A stretch of DNA of 64,000 bases from Pollutibacter sp046309555 (lineage in GTDB: Bacteria; Bacteroidota; Bacteroidia; Chitinophagales; Chitinophagaceae): assembly GCA_046309555.1 (NCBI GenBank), contig JBKCOY010000066.1, positions 1 through 64,000 on the forward strand. Direction: 5' to 3'. Every line of letters starts with the position of its first letter. Within the stretch, counting starts at the first letter, position 1. This document shows positions 1 through 8,295 of the stretch, in pieces. The notes under the pieces were generated by a model, which saw only the letters and a program-made list of their open reading frames with translations, had not been told where the DNA came from and made no database searches. The translations under genes were made by a program, and so were the position numbers.

Positions 1-1
1 A

Positions 2-1618
2 TCTACCAATGTGTCCTGTAAAGGTGGAAACACCGGATCAGTTGCCATATCTGGTGTCGGGGGCACGCCTGGGTATACTTACAGCAAGGGCTCTGGATTT
101 GATTCCAGTGGTGTTTTCAATGGTTTAATAGCAGGAAGCTATACATTCACTGTGAAGGATGCCAATGGATGCACCAAGGATACTGCGATTACCATCACTG
201 AGCCTGATTCAACCATCATGTCGATGGGTAAGGTTACAGATGTGAACTGTTATGGTGATTCTACAGGGTCTATTGATCTTACTGTGCTTGGCGGAACGGT
301 TTCCTATGTTTACGAATGGTCGAATGGCGCAAAGACCCAGGATTTGAGCGAACTCAAAGCAGGTCAATATAGCGTGGTGGTCACGGATGCAAATGGATGT
401 GTTTTGAAAGACTCGTTTGCAATTGGTCAGCCTGATTCATTGTTTGTGGAAGTCTTTGACACAACTATTTGTGCAGGAGACAGGATCAAACTGAGAGCAT
501 CACTTGAAGGTGGCGTATGGACCGGCACCGGAGTAGACGGCGACTATTTTGAATGGGCGGCTCCTGGTGTAATCAAAGTCCAGTATGTCTATACCAGCAA
601 AAATGGCTGTCAGGCTAAGGATACAGCAATGATAACTGTTAAATTGTGTGAATCAGGATTCTGCACGTATACGCAGGGCTATTATGGAAACAAGGGGGGC
701 TTATCCTGTTATCTTGGAAACAAGTTGACTACAAAAGGTTTGATACAGCAGGCTTTGCTTTCCGGACCAATCGTTCTTGGCAAAGTCTCTGCAAATAAAA
801 CCTTCACTGTTGCTTATAGTGCTGCAGATACAGTGATCAAAATCCTTCCTGGTGGCGGACCTTCAGCTGCATTGAATTATAGTGGCAACAGAACTCCATC
901 CACATTGCCATCCAGCATGCTTAAAAACGGCAAAATTTTTAATGGCTTGTTAGCCCAAACGCTTACTTTGGCTTTGAACATGCGGATAAATGAGGGATTG
1001 GCTGATTTTGAATTGTTGGGGGATAAATTTCTGATTACACAAGATAAGTTGTCTTGCGGAACAGATTCTCTCAAGGATTGTGCTTATCATTCCTATAAAT
1101 TCAGTCAAAAGATAATCACTTCATTGGGTACGCAAAATACTGTCAATGACATTTTAGCAATGGCCAATAATGCATTGGCAGGTATTTTGCCATCCGGTAT
1201 AGGCTATAGTGATGTAAGTGGAGCAGTGGATTTGATCAACAATGCATTCGACGGATGCAGGGTTGGCTGGTATTCCGATACGGTAGTATACTGTGCACCA
1301 ATCAGTGTGTTGACATCAACAATCAACCATGGCTTCGTTTCACAGGAGGCAGTCGTAGCAAAACCACACATCAATGCTTATCCTAATCCTTTTAGGGATA
1401 TGATCACCTTTAGGGTGATGGTTCCTGAAAATGGAAAAGGAAGTCTGTCTGTTTATACTGCAACCGGACAATTGCTGGGAACTGTGTTCGAGCAGAAACT
1501 CGCAGCGGGAGTGGTGACTACACACGACTATAAAGTTCCTGCAGGATGGAAGGGTAGTATGCTATATGTTTTCCGTTTCAATGGAAAAGTTGTTACTGGG
1601 AAAATGATGCGGGAATAA
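2..1618 (+). CDS. SprB-repeat surface protein with T9SS sorting domain (5' partial)
   Basis: The reading frame is open from base 2, so the N-terminus lies outside the window; 538 residues remain. At least two SprB-type repeats can be read, each opening with a Cys-containing strand and ending in a DANGC...D..TITEPD-like stretch; these repeats build filamentous adhesins such as gliding protein SprB. A non-repeat middle part of about 250 residues follows. The last 90 residues contain YPNPFRD and end as a type A T9SS C-terminal sorting domain, so the protein is probably exported by the type IX system and attached to or released from the cell surface. A strong terminator follows 24 bases after the stop. 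The family is certain; the exact ligand or role is not. Confidence 0.85.
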   Translation, partial: STNVSCKGGNTGSVAISGVGGTPGYTYSKGSGFDSSGVFNGLIAGSYTFTVKDANGCTKDTAITITEPDSTIMSMGKVTDVNCYGDSTGSIDLTVLGGTVSYVYEWSNGAKTQDLSELKAGQYSVVVTDANGCVLKDSFAIGQPDSLFVEVFDTTICAGDRIKLRASLEGGVWTGTGVDGDYFEWAAPGVIKVQYVYTSKNGCQAKDTAMITVKLCESGFCTYTQGYYGNKGGLSCYLGNKLTTKGLIQQALLSGPIVLGKVSANKTFTVAYSAADTVIKILPGGGPSAALNYSGNRTPSTLPSSMLKNGKIFNGLLAQTLTLALNMRINEGLADFELLGDKFLITQDKLSCGTDSLKDCAYHSYKFSQKIITSLGTQNTVNDILAMANNALAGILPSGIGYSDVSGAVDLINNAFDGCRVGWYSDTVVYCAPISVLTSTINHGFVSQEAVVAKPHINAYPNPFRDMITFRVMVPENGKGSLSVYTATGQLLGTVFEQKLAAGVVTTHDYKVPAGWKGSMLYVFRFNGKVVTGKMMRE

Positions 1619-1642
1619 AAAAGCTGCTATCAGAATACAACG

Positions 1643-1677
1643 ATGGGCCATATCTTTTGATATGGCCCATTTTATTT
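1643..1677 (+). terminator. Rho-independent terminator after the SprB-repeat gene
   Basis: A perfect 12-bp stem (1643-1654 with 1659-1670) closes a TTTT loop and is followed by TTTATTT. It ends the transcript of the adhesin gene and isolates the small gene at 1796. Confidence 0.9.
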
Positions 1678-1795
1678 GAATGTCATATAAAAAAAATATG
1701 ATGAATGTCAGTTCACACAGTTGGCATGTCATCAATAGGGGTGATGATGGTTATTGCAAATGACCGCATTAATGCAGTGTTTCGTATAAAATTTT

Positions 1796-1984
1796 ATGCA
1801 GAAGAAAAAGCCTTTTTTCCCAGATGTGACTCCAGAAATAACTCCCAAAACAATTCCTGAGATTGCGCCTTTACATGAACCAAATGATCCACTGATGCCT
1901 ATAGAAGATCCTGATTTTATTCCAGAAGAAAATCCTTTCGAAACACCCCCAGAGGAAATTCCGGCACCTGGGGAGGCGCCTTGA
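1796..1984 (+). CDS. Small proline- and glutamate-rich protein
   Basis: 62 residues, about a third Pro or Glu, with a short basic start (MQKKK) and then repeating PE, PD and PP pairs ending in EIPAPGEAP. No signal peptide, no membrane segment and no Cys, so it is probably a disordered cytosolic protein. Short proteins with the same Pro/Glu bias and an EIPxPGE-type end are familiar in this phylum, but no function is known to me. The frame is free of competing genes and lies between a terminator and the tRNA promoter, which favours a real gene. What it does cannot be said from sequence. Confidence 0.6.
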   Translation: MQKKKPFFPDVTPEITPKTIPEIAPLHEPNDPLMPIEDPDFIPEENPFETPPEEIPAPGEAP

Positions 1985-2020
1985 TCTTACTATATAACTT
2001 GTTATTCTGCTATCGTTTTT

Positions 2021-2052
2021 TTTGTAAATATTCCTTAAATGGGCTAATTTTG
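2021..2052 (+). promoter_or_regulatory. Promoter of tRNA-Leu and ssrA
   Basis: TTTG (2021-2024), 20 bases, then TAATTTTG (2045-2052), matching the Bacteroidota -33/-7 pattern TTTG...TAnnTTTG. Transcription would begin a few bases before the tRNA at 2061. No second promoter is visible before ssrA. Confidence 0.75.
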
Positions 2053-2060
2053 CAAGTCAT

Positions 2061-2144
2061 GCCCAGATGGCGGAACTGGTAGACGCGCTAGACTCAAAAT
2101 CTGGTTATCGCAAGGTAGTGCAGGTTCGATTCCTGTTCTGGGCA
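2061..2144 (+). tRNA. tRNA-Leu (anticodon CAA)
   Basis: A full cloverleaf with a long variable arm, as in class II tRNAs. The acceptor stem GCCCAGA pairs with TCTGGGC and the discriminator is A at 2144. The anticodon stem is 2088-2092 with 2100-2104 and the anticodon CAA is at 2095-2097, reading UUG. The T arm carries GGTTCGATTCC. The CCA end is not encoded. It lies 9 bases before ssrA and probably shares its transcript. Confidence 0.95.
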
Positions 2145-2153
2145 CAAATAATC

Positions 2154-2521
2154 GGGGCTGACCGGTATTGACAGCGTAGATCTTTGAAAGTAAGCATGCA
2201 GTGCGTTGCGTATGTTTAGCACTTTAATCTGAATGCGAAACCCATAAATGGCGAGAATACTTACGCCATGGCTGCCTAATCAGTGATTAGCGCACCCATT
2301 ATAGCCGACTGACGGGCCTGCCTTTGCCAAGTCACTCCGCTGAATCAAAAAAAACAAGGCTGCTTCAACCTCAGGCTGTGCCGGTTGACTAAGACCATAC
2401 AGCTACGGAAAATGTTGGTTCGTTTGGCTCCTGCAGTTTCCCGACAATAAATTCCAAAATAAGCATGTAGAAAGCTTTTGAAGGATATGTTTGGACGTGG
2501 GTTCGAATCCCACCAGCTCCA
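2154..2521 (+). ncRNA. ssrA: Transfer-messenger RNA (tmRNA)
   Basis: tmRNA rescues stalled ribosomes and tags the unfinished protein for degradation. The 5' end GGGGCTG pairs with CAGCTCC at 2514-2520 to form the tRNA-like acceptor stem, and the T arm is near 2500. The tag frame reads GENTYAMAA from a GGC resume codon at 2250 to TAA at 2277-2279; an ending of this kind is what ClpXP-type proteases recognise. The usual Bacteroidota tag, as I know it, ends in ALAA, so Met replaces Leu here. Length 368 bases, one-piece form. Two apparent open frames across the 3' half on either strand are artefacts of this RNA. Confidence 0.95.
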
Positions 2522-2529
2522 CAAAAAAA

Positions 2530-2554
2530 GCGACTTTCTCAAGTCGCTTTTTTT
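2530..2554 (+). terminator. Terminator of the tRNA-Leu/ssrA unit
   Basis: GCGACTT (2530-2536), loop TCTC, AAGTCGC (2541-2547), then seven T. It lies 9 bases after the tmRNA end. Confidence 0.9.
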
Positions 2555-2576
2555 ATTATGTTTTATGTGTAAAGTT

Positions 2577-2702
2577 CTATTTGTAACCTACAAGATTTCG
2601 ATTCATCTGACATCCGCCTCCGGCGTTTCCTCGGTAAGTAGTACAGGAAGAAATGGTAATTACCGCCAAAATCAAAAGAAGAGGAAATATGATTTTTTTC
2701 AT
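2577..2702 (-). CDS. Very small lipoprotein (41 residues)
   Basis: Reading the minus strand from ATG at 2702 to TAG at 2577 gives 41 residues: MKK, a hydrophobic core of about 14 residues, then ISSC, a lipobox with Cys20 as the lipidated residue. The mature part is only 22 residues, rich in Gly, has a second Cys at 31 and ends in MNRNLVGYK. A TATATTTG -7 element lies 18 bases upstream at 2721-2728. Small lipoproteins with a Gly-rich body and a Cys shortly before the end are, to my recollection, common in this phylum but nearly always unnamed. The signal peptide, promoter and location between genes make it likely to be real; its function is unknown. Confidence 0.65.
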   Translation of the reverse strand: MKKIIFPLLLILAVITISSCTTYRGNAGGGCQMNRNLVGYK

Positions 2703-2720
2703 TAGAATAGTGTTGTTATG

Positions 2721-2728
2721 CAAATATA
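2721..2728 (-). promoter_or_regulatory. -7 element for the 41-residue lipoprotein
   Basis: TATATTTG on the minus strand matches TAnnTTTG. No clear -33 TTG is seen. The leader would be about a dozen bases. Confidence 0.45.
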
Positions 2729-2884
2729 AAACTCATTTTTAACTGTTTTAGTATGTGAACTACTCTTTTTTTCCCTTTTTAGCTGTTTTTAACTTCGTTT
2801 TTTGGCTTGTTTTCTCTTTCATAGCAGTTGATTTTCGCATTAAACAAGTTAATTTCATCTTATCTTGTGCAGATAAATTTTAAT

Positions 2885-3661
2885 ATGAATATCCTTCTCC
2901 AGAGGCCTATTGTTTTTCTTGATCTTGAGACTACAGGACTAAATTTGGCAGTAGACAGGGTAGTGGAAATAGCCCTGCTCAAAGTGAATGTTGATGGGCA
3001 GCGTACAGTCAAACGCAAATTGATCAACCCGGAAAGGCATATTCCTGAGGAAGTATCCGCCATACATGGTATAACTGATGAAATGGTAAAGGATGCACCC
3101 ACCTTCCGACAGGTCGCCAATGAAGTAAAACAATTTCTGGAAGGGGCTGATCTGGGAGGATACAATTCAAACAAATTTGACTGGCCATTGCTTGTTGAGG
3201 AATTTCTAAGGACCGGAATTGAATTTTCAATTGAAGGTAAAAAACTCCTGGATGTTCAAAAGATCTATCATTTAATGGAACCCAGGAATCTTTCTGCTGC
3301 TTATAGGTTCTATTGTGCAAAAGAACTTGAGAATGCCCATAGTGCAGAAACAGATGTCAATGCAACCTGGGAGGTTTTTCAATCGCAGGTCAATCAATAT
3401 CCACAACTCGGCAATTCTATTGATTCCGTTTTAAAAGTGATTGGTGAGGATGAGATAGTGGATTTTGCCAGAAGAATGGTGATGGAAAACGGAAAAATCG
3501 TTTTCAATTTTGGGAAACACAAAGGTAGACAGGTTGAAGAAGTATTGCGTGTTGAACCTTCTTACTATGACTGGATCATGAAAAGTGAATTCGCTTTGCA
3601 CACAAAAATGAAACTCACCGAGATATTCAACCGGTCCATGCTCAAGAATAAAAATAATTAG
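2885..3661 (+). CDS. DnaQ-like DEDDh 3'-5' exonuclease
   Basis: A 258-residue single-strand DNA exonuclease of the Pol III epsilon/ExoX type. Exo I is FLDLETTG (Asp13, Glu15), Exo II is NSNKFDWPLL, and Exo III has His152 and Asp157 in HSAETD, so all four metal-binding acids and the catalytic His are present. After residue 200 a small domain with FGKHKGR and YYDWI resembles the C-terminal domain of ExoX-type nucleases. The longer frame from 2828 adds 19 residues before MNILLQ; family members start close to the Exo I strand, so 2885 was chosen. It lacks a polymerase part and may serve repair or proofreading. The next gene begins at or within its stop codon region. Confidence 0.88.
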   Translation: MNILLQRPIVFLDLETTGLNLAVDRVVEIALLKVNVDGQRTVKRKLINPERHIPEEVSAIHGITDEMVKDAPTFRQVANEVKQFLEGADLGGYNSNKFDWPLLVEEFLRTGIEFSIEGKKLLDVQKIYHLMEPRNLSAAYRFYCAKELENAHSAETDVNATWEVFQSQVNQYPQLGNSIDSVLKVIGEDEIVDFARRMVMENGKIVFNFGKHKGRQVEEVLRVEPSYYDWIMKSEFALHTKMKLTEIFNRSMLKNKNN

Positions 3662-3662
3662 A

Positions 3663-4403
3663 CTGAAAAAGCTGGTCATCATACCAACTTATAAGGAAAA
3701 AGAAAATGTTTCCAACATCATCTCGGCTATTCTGGGATTGAACAAGGATTATCATATCCTGATTATCGATGATAATTCACCTGACGGAACAGCAGCTATT
3801 GTAAAAGATTTACAGTTGAGACACCAGCAGGATCTTTTTCTAGTTGAACGTTCCGGAAAACTCGGATTGGGAACTGCCTACATCTTGGGTTTTGAATGGG
3901 CGCTTGAAAGAGGTTACACTCATATTTTTGAAATGGATGCCGATTTCTCTCACAATCCTGAAGATTTGGAGCGGCTGTATGCAGCCTGCACAACAGGGGG
4001 AGCAGATCTGGCCATTGGCTCTCGTTATGTAAAAGGAGGAGAGATTGAGAACTGGCCTTTCAGCAGAAAGTTAATCTCAAAGGGTGGTGCCTTGTACAGC
4101 AAGCTCTTTACCTGGATGCCGGTTAATGATCCCACTGCCGGATTCATTTGTTATACCAGTAAAGTCTTATCGGCCATGAATTTGTCCAATATTCGCTTCA
4201 TTGGTTATGCGTTCCAGATAGAAATGAAATTTGCTGCGTGGCGTCTTGGATTTATCATCAAAGAGGTGCCGATTGTTTTTCGCGACAGAGAACATGGAGC
4301 CTCTAAAATGACAAAAGGCATCATCAGAGAGGGGATCGTTGGTGTTGTTTCCATGCAATGGCAATATTTGATAGGCGACTATATAAAGCGGATAAGAAAA
4401 TGA
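3663..4403 (+). CDS. Polyprenol-phosphate mannosyltransferase-like GT2
   Basis: A family 2 glycosyltransferase of the Dpm1 type, which moves a sugar from a nucleotide donor to a polyprenyl phosphate at the inner membrane. Seen are VIIPTYKEKENV, IIDDNSPDGT, the metal-binding MDADFSHNPEDL, GSRYVKGG, DPTAGF and VFRDREHGASKM; there is no C-terminal membrane domain. The first standard start in frame, TTG at 3738, would cut away the nucleotide-binding first strand. In-frame codons reach back to a stop at 3609 without any ATG, GTG or TTG. A start at CTG 3663 gives [M]KKLVIIPTY, the normal N-terminus of the family (246 residues); ATT at 3657 is the alternative. The start is therefore an inference; the family is clear. 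Confidence 0.85.
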   Translation: MKKLVIIPTYKEKENVSNIISAILGLNKDYHILIIDDNSPDGTAAIVKDLQLRHQQDLFLVERSGKLGLGTAYILGFEWALERGYTHIFEMDADFSHNPEDLERLYAACTTGGADLAIGSRYVKGGEIENWPFSRKLISKGGALYSKLFTWMPVNDPTAGFICYTSKVLSAMNLSNIRFIGYAFQIEMKFAAWRLGFIIKEVPIVFRDREHGASKMTKGIIREGIVGVVSMQWQYLIGDYIKRIRK

Positions 4404-4422
4404 AAACCTTGTCATCCTTCAT

Positions 4423-5304
4423 ATGAAAAAGGCTTTTCTTCAGTTACACATCGCCATTTTTTTAGCAGGATTTACAGGTGTTTTTGGCAGACTGATTACC
4501 ATTAATGAAGCATTACTGGTTTGGTACAGGATGTTCTTTGCTGCCATAATCCTTTTGGTCATTGCTATGTTTACCAGAAAGCTGGTGCATCCCGACAGGA
4601 AAACCAAGTTTAGACTCATCGGTATCGGATTCATCATTGCCTTGCACTGGGTATTTTTTTATGGCAGCATCAAATATGCAAATATTTCAGTTGGTTTGGT
4701 ATGCTTCTCTGCCATGGGATTTTTTTCATCCTTGCTGGAGCCTTTTATCCTAAAACGCAAGTTTGATTTTGTTGAAATGCTGTTGGGCTTTATTGTGATG
4801 ATAGGAGTCTATCTGATCTTTCACTTTGGAAATCAATACCGAACAGGCATTATTTTTGGGATTATTTCGTCTCTGCTTGCAGCAAGCTTTACCATTTTTA
4901 ACAAGAAGCTGGTTGGCAGATGTGATCCGGAAACAATCACATTTTATGAACTGGGGGGTGGGTGGTTGACCTTGACATTCTTTTTACCGATCTACTTTTA
5001 CTGGATACCTGTCGGACGCATCATCCCATCAGGATCGGACTTGTTTTGGTTGCTCGTGATGAGTTTGTTTTGCACAGTTCTTGCCTTTAACCTTTCTATT
5101 CGTTCTCTTCAAAAAATATCTCCATTCACCGTAAATCTCAGCTATAACCTTGAACCGGTTTACGGTATTGCGTTGGCATTTCTAATCTATAAAGAGCACA
5201 CCTTGCTGGGTTTTTCATTTTACATCGGACTTGCCCTGATCATCCTCACTGTGTTGATCCAAACCTGGCGTTCATGGCGAGGTCATGTCAAAACAGAGAC
5301 ATAG
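4423..5304 (+). CDS. EamA/DMT family transporter
   Basis: 293 residues with about ten hydrophobic segments arranged as two five-helix EamA repeats, the usual size and form of drug/metabolite transporters. The second repeat ends with PFTVNLSYNLEPVYGI, a typical EamA helix-9 pattern. It sits in the inner membrane and exports an unknown small metabolite. It starts 19 bases after the glycosyltransferase stop and is probably co-transcribed with it. The substrate cannot be told from sequence. Confidence 0.85.
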   Translation: MKKAFLQLHIAIFLAGFTGVFGRLITINEALLVWYRMFFAAIILLVIAMFTRKLVHPDRKTKFRLIGIGFIIALHWVFFYGSIKYANISVGLVCFSAMGFFSSLLEPFILKRKFDFVEMLLGFIVMIGVYLIFHFGNQYRTGIIFGIISSLLAASFTIFNKKLVGRCDPETITFYELGGGWLTLTFFLPIYFYWIPVGRIIPSGSDLFWLLVMSLFCTVLAFNLSIRSLQKISPFTVNLSYNLEPVYGIALAFLIYKEHTLLGFSFYIGLALIILTVLIQTWRSWRGHVKTET

Positions 5305-5315
5305 ACAAGAATGAG

Positions 5316-5323
5316 TATATTTG
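5316..5323 (+). promoter_or_regulatory. -7 element for the S9 peptidase gene
   Basis: TATATTTG, matching TAnnTTTG, 33 bases before the ATG at 5357. No good -33 partner is seen. Confidence 0.4.
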
Positions 5324-5356
5324 AAGAGATAAATTCTTCATGCCTAAAATTCTCAC

Positions 5357-8290
5357 ATGACAAGGAATATAGTAGTATTGCTCTTTCTGTTAGGTATCTC
5401 TCTGAATTTGTTTTCACAGAAAAAACCATTGGATCACAGCGTCTATGATGGCTGGCAGTCTATTGGGGAAAGAAAAATAAATGCATCAGGTGAATGGATT
5501 GCCTATGTGATTGATGTACAAGAGGGTGATGGCAATCTGATCATCCAAAAAACAGATTCGTCTTTTCAGCAATCTTTTCCGAGAGGTTATGGGTCAAATT
5601 TCTCATACGATGGAAGGTATCTTGTATTCAAAATAAAACCTCCGTATGCTGATGTTAGAAATGCCAGGATCAAAAAGAAAAAGCCTGAAGACATGCCCAA
5701 GGATTCACTCGCTATTTATGATCTTTTAACTCAAACAGTAGAAAAAATCGCAAATATATCCGCCTTTAAAATGCCGGAGAAATCTGCCGGTTTCCTTGCT
5801 GTTCACATGCTGAAAAAGCCTGCTGATACAACACGGAAACCACCATCAAAGGATACTGTTGTTGTTTCAAAAGATACAGTGAAAAAGAATATCCCTCTGA
5901 TCATTGAACAAGTCCCCGATAAAAAACAAAAAAGAAAACTAAGCGGCAAAACCGAACAGGATGATGAAGACTTTGAGTTTGATGCTGATGGCGATGAAAA
6001 TGCTGCTGGCCCCGTTCAGGAAGGAACAGAACTCCTGGTATACCAATTGGGCTCTACCAAGAAATTGTCATTCCCACTGGTGAATGAATTTTACTGGAGT
6101 GATAATGCCAAAATTCTTTTGCTGGAAACATCCGGCAGCAAGTCAGATAAATCCATCAAACCTTCAGTTTCCATCTGGCGCTCTGCAGAAGACAGGACTG
6201 ACACATTGTTGAAAGGCGGTAATGATTTTAAAAATTTTGCGATCGATGACAATGGTTATCAGATCGCCTTTCTTGCTGAAAGAGATAGTGCCTTCAAGTC
6301 ACTTCAAAAGTTTTATAAACTCTGGTACTGGAGAAATGGTGACAAAGAGGCTACTGTGCTGGCAGATAAGTTTACAAGAGGGATGAAGGCCAATTGGACC
6401 GTCAGTGAAAATTCTTCACCCAATTTTAGTCGTTCTGGGAAAAAAATATTTTTCGGTACCGCACCCATCAAGCCTATCAGAGATACTTCTTTGATCGATA
6501 TGGACCTTGTGAAACTTGATATCTGGCACTATAACGACGATTATCTTCAGTCCTATCAACTGAAAACCGTTGATCAGGAAAACAGACGATCTTACCTATC
6601 ATCTGTTGATCTGTATAGCAAGTCTTTTGTTCAGCTAGGCGATACGGATGTTCCATCCATTGTTACTTCAAAAGAGGGTGATGGAAACCTCATCATTGGA
6701 GTAACCGATAAAGGGAATCGTATTGCTATGCAGTGGGAGGGTGGAACAAAGAAATCAATCTATTTGATTGATCCGGTTTCAGGTGATAAGAAAAAAATAA
6801 TTTCCGATCTGAACGGAATGCCGCAAATGTCTCCAGATGGCAACTATGTAATTTGGTACGACATGGTTCAAAAAAACTATTTTACATATAGCAATGGTAT
6901 CACTGCCAATATCAGCAAATCAATCCCCCATAAATTATACGATGAAGAATACGATATGCCTTCAGAGCCCACACCCTACGGTATCATGAGATGGCATCAA
7001 CAAGATTCATTTGTATATGTATATGACCGCTATGATATATGGCGACTTGATCCTGCCGGTAAGAAATCACCCTTGAATATCACATCCGGTTTGGGTAGAA
7101 AAAATGCATTGTCTTATCGATATGTCAATCTTGACCCCGAAGAAAAATATCTTACTTCAGAGCAAACGATTGTTTTGAAAACTTTCAATGAAAAAAATAA
7201 AAATGCAGGACTGTCCAGTTTGAAGATCTGCTGTGGCAATGCTCCTGTTGAATTACAATCCGGTCCCTTCGCTTTGGGTCTCATACTCAAAGCCAGATCA
7301 TCAGATAATTATATCTATACGAAGGAAACTTTTTCCAAATCTCCCGATGTGCATTTTTCTCCAGATCTTAGAACAGACAAAAAATTAAGCGCTATCAATC
7401 CCCAGCAATCATCTTACAACTGGATGACTGCTGAACTCTATACCTGGAAAGCCTATGATGGGAAAACCGCTACAGGTATTGTATACAAGCCGGAAGGATT
7501 TGTTCCCGGTAAAAAGTATCCGATGATCGCGTATTTCTATGAAACATTGTCTGATGGTTTATACAATTATCAGGCACCTTCTCCAACCCCCAGTAGACTC
7601 AACATACCTTTCTTTGTGAGTCGCGGTTATATTGTACTTGCTCCAGATATTCATTATAAAGATGGATATCCCGGAAGAGCAGCTTTTGACTATGTTGTGA
7701 GTGGTGCGAGATCTCTGGTGAAAAAAGGTTGGGTTGACAGCACCAAGATGGGCATACAAGGACAAAGCTGGGGAGGATATCAGGTAGCACATATCATTAC
7801 CAGAACTCCATTGTTTGCTGCCGCATGGGCAGGAGCACCTGTAGCTAACATGACGAGTGCATACGGTGGTATTCGCTGGGAGAGTGGCATGAACAGGCAA
7901 TTCCAGTATGAAAAATCTCAGAGTCGCATCGGAGCAACTCTCTGGCAAAAGCCTCAGTTGTATATAGAAAATTCACCTTTGTTTCATTTGCCAAAAGTGA
8001 AAACTCCTTTGGTGGTCATGTCGAACGACAATGATGGTGCCGTTCCCTGGTATCAGGGTATTGAAATGTTTACTGCCATGCGAAGGTTGAACAAAAAAGT
8101 ATGGCTCTTGAATTATAATGGTGAAGCACACAACCTGATAGAACGAAAGAACCGCAAGGATATACAAATAAGGGAGCAGCAATTTTTCGACTGGTTGTTG
8201 AAAGGAGAGAAGCCTTCGGTTTGGTTAATGGAAGGGGTGCCTGCAATTGACAAAGGAAGGAGTTGGGGTCTCGAGTCCAGCCTCAATTGA
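5357..8290 (+). CDS. S9 family prolyl oligopeptidase-type serine peptidase
   Basis: 977 residues. The first 21 form a signal peptide ending in NLFSQ, so the enzyme is periplasmic or surface-exposed. Residues 30-650 contain beta-propeller blades with TolB/DPP-like patterns such as MSPDGNYVIW, broken by a Lys/Asp-rich insert at about 155-225 that looks disordered. The alpha/beta hydrolase domain is at about 690-960 with Ser804 in GQSWGGYQ, Asp893 in NDNDGAVPW and His925 in GEAHNL, a complete triad. Such enzymes take di- or oligopeptides from the ends of peptides. It is longer than classic DPP IV, as is usual for S9 enzymes of this phylum. Its stop is 5 bases from that of the convergent radical SAM gene. 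Confidence 0.92.
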   Translation: MTRNIVVLLFLLGISLNLFSQKKPLDHSVYDGWQSIGERKINASGEWIAYVIDVQEGDGNLIIQKTDSSFQQSFPRGYGSNFSYDGRYLVFKIKPPYADVRNARIKKKKPEDMPKDSLAIYDLLTQTVEKIANISAFKMPEKSAGFLAVHMLKKPADTTRKPPSKDTVVVSKDTVKKNIPLIIEQVPDKKQKRKLSGKTEQDDEDFEFDADGDENAAGPVQEGTELLVYQLGSTKKLSFPLVNEFYWSDNAKILLLETSGSKSDKSIKPSVSIWRSAEDRTDTLLKGGNDFKNFAIDDNGYQIAFLAERDSAFKSLQKFYKLWYWRNGDKEATVLADKFTRGMKANWTVSENSSPNFSRSGKKIFFGTAPIKPIRDTSLIDMDLVKLDIWHYNDDYLQSYQLKTVDQENRRSYLSSVDLYSKSFVQLGDTDVPSIVTSKEGDGNLIIGVTDKGNRIAMQWEGGTKKSIYLIDPVSGDKKKIISDLNGMPQMSPDGNYVIWYDMVQKNYFTYSNGITANISKSIPHKLYDEEYDMPSEPTPYGIMRWHQQDSFVYVYDRYDIWRLDPAGKKSPLNITSGLGRKNALSYRYVNLDPEEKYLTSEQTIVLKTFNEKNKNAGLSSLKICCGNAPVELQSGPFALGLILKARSSDNYIYTKETFSKSPDVHFSPDLRTDKKLSAINPQQSSYNWMTAELYTWKAYDGKTATGIVYKPEGFVPGKKYPMIAYFYETLSDGLYNYQAPSPTPSRLNIPFFVSRGYIVLAPDIHYKDGYPGRAAFDYVVSGARSLVKKGWVDSTKMGIQGQSWGGYQVAHIITRTPLFAAAWAGAPVANMTSAYGGIRWESGMNRQFQYEKSQSRIGATLWQKPQLYIENSPLFHLPKVKTPLVVMSNDNDGAVPWYQGIEMFTAMRRLNKKVWLLNYNGEAHNLIERKNRKDIQIREQQFFDWLLKGEKPSVWLMEGVPAIDKGRSWGLESSLN

Positions 8291-8295
8291 TCGCA

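Noticed and set aside
2345..2705. Open frames on both strands (65 and 75 residues) over the 3' half of the tmRNA.
   Set aside because: They read through the tmRNA T arm and acceptor; the WWDSNPRP-like translation is a known tRNA/tmRNA artefact.
2860..3320. Antisense frames of 64-104 residues inside the exonuclease gene.
   Set aside because: Shadows of a clear DEDDh gene; no domain, no promoter.
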